From: Neocallimastix lanati (nom. inval.)
Lineage: Eukaryota; Neocallimastigomycota; Neocallimastigomycetes; Neocallimastigales; Neocallimastigaceae
Assembly (NCBI GenBank): GCA_016946835.1
Contig: JACVTC010000149.1
Coordinates: 26,001-90,000 of the forward strand
Length of the DNA stretch: 64,000 nt
Reading direction: 5' to 3'
Shown: positions 63,961 through 64,000 of the stretch, piece after piece
Numbering within the stretch: the stretch's first letter is position 1
Layout of the letters: every line of letters begins with the position of its first letter
Notes under the pieces: generated by a model
Databases searched by the model: none
What the model was told of the DNA's origin: nothing
Seen by the model: the letters and a program-made list of their open reading frames with translations, nothing else
Position numbers and translations under genes: made by a program

Positions 63961-64000
63961 CTATATATATTATTTATATAATATTCATGTTTATTTTTAA

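Overview
This is a eukaryotic nuclear window that is extremely A+T-rich. It has many short introns, long poly(A)/poly(T) runs and very large (TTA)n/(ATA)n microsatellites. The gene content combines fungal housekeeping genes (NDC80, Notchless/Rsa4, a DnaJ-X co-chaperone, a full-size ABC-B transporter, an SLX4-like scaffold) with three genes of motile flagella (CFAP99, DNAAF3, CFAP57). Together with the base composition, this points to a zoosporic fungus, most likely an anaerobic gut fungus (Neocallimastigomycota). That assignment is inference from composition and gene families; no rRNA or other marker is present.

Layout. 0.65-2.24 kb: an intronless zinc-finger transcription factor (+). 2.2-8.7 kb: gene-poor DNA with decayed retroelement fragments and a diverged tandem duplication. 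8.72-14.24 kb: NDC80 (+, 11 exons). 14.2-16.9 kb: repeat-rich spacer. 16.92-19.00 kb: DnaJ-X protein with an N-terminal zinc ribbon (-, 3 exons). 20.41-26.79 kb: a complete Ty1/copia retrotransposon with apparently identical 320-bp LTRs and one open 1879-residue gag-pol frame, inserted in a (TTA)n microsatellite. 27.5-28.0 kb: a comparatively GC-rich tRNA-like (SINE-like) repeat. 28.71-33.65 kb: an ABC-B transporter (-, 2 exons). 36.05-41.77 kb: CFAP99 (-, 14 exons). 43.77-47.54 kb: DNAAF3 (+, 11 exons), divergent from CFAP99. 48.25-52.33 kb: SLX4-like protein with five UBZ4-type zinc fingers (-, 4 exons as modelled). 53.21-61.76 kb: CFAP57 (-, 21 exons). 62.56-62.76 kb: a second tRNA-like GC island. 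63.56-64.00 kb: the 3' end of Notchless/NLE1 (-), running off the window.

Exon models were built by hand from open frames, GT/AG sites, phase matching and recalled family conservation. All modelled junctions keep the frame. CFAP57, CFAP99 and DNAAF3 all act in the axoneme: a structural axonemal protein, a flagellar-associated protein and a cytoplasmic dynein-arm assembly factor. Finding them within about 26 kb is a notable local grouping of flagellar genes, interrupted only by SLX4. The most interesting non-genic signals are the young copia element with a primer-binding site that looks complementary to the anticodon arm of tRNA-Lys(CUU), the two tRNA-like repeats, the higher-order minisatellite between CFAP99 and DNAAF3, long perfect inverted repeats, and the tendency of giant trinucleotide microsatellites to sit inside introns.
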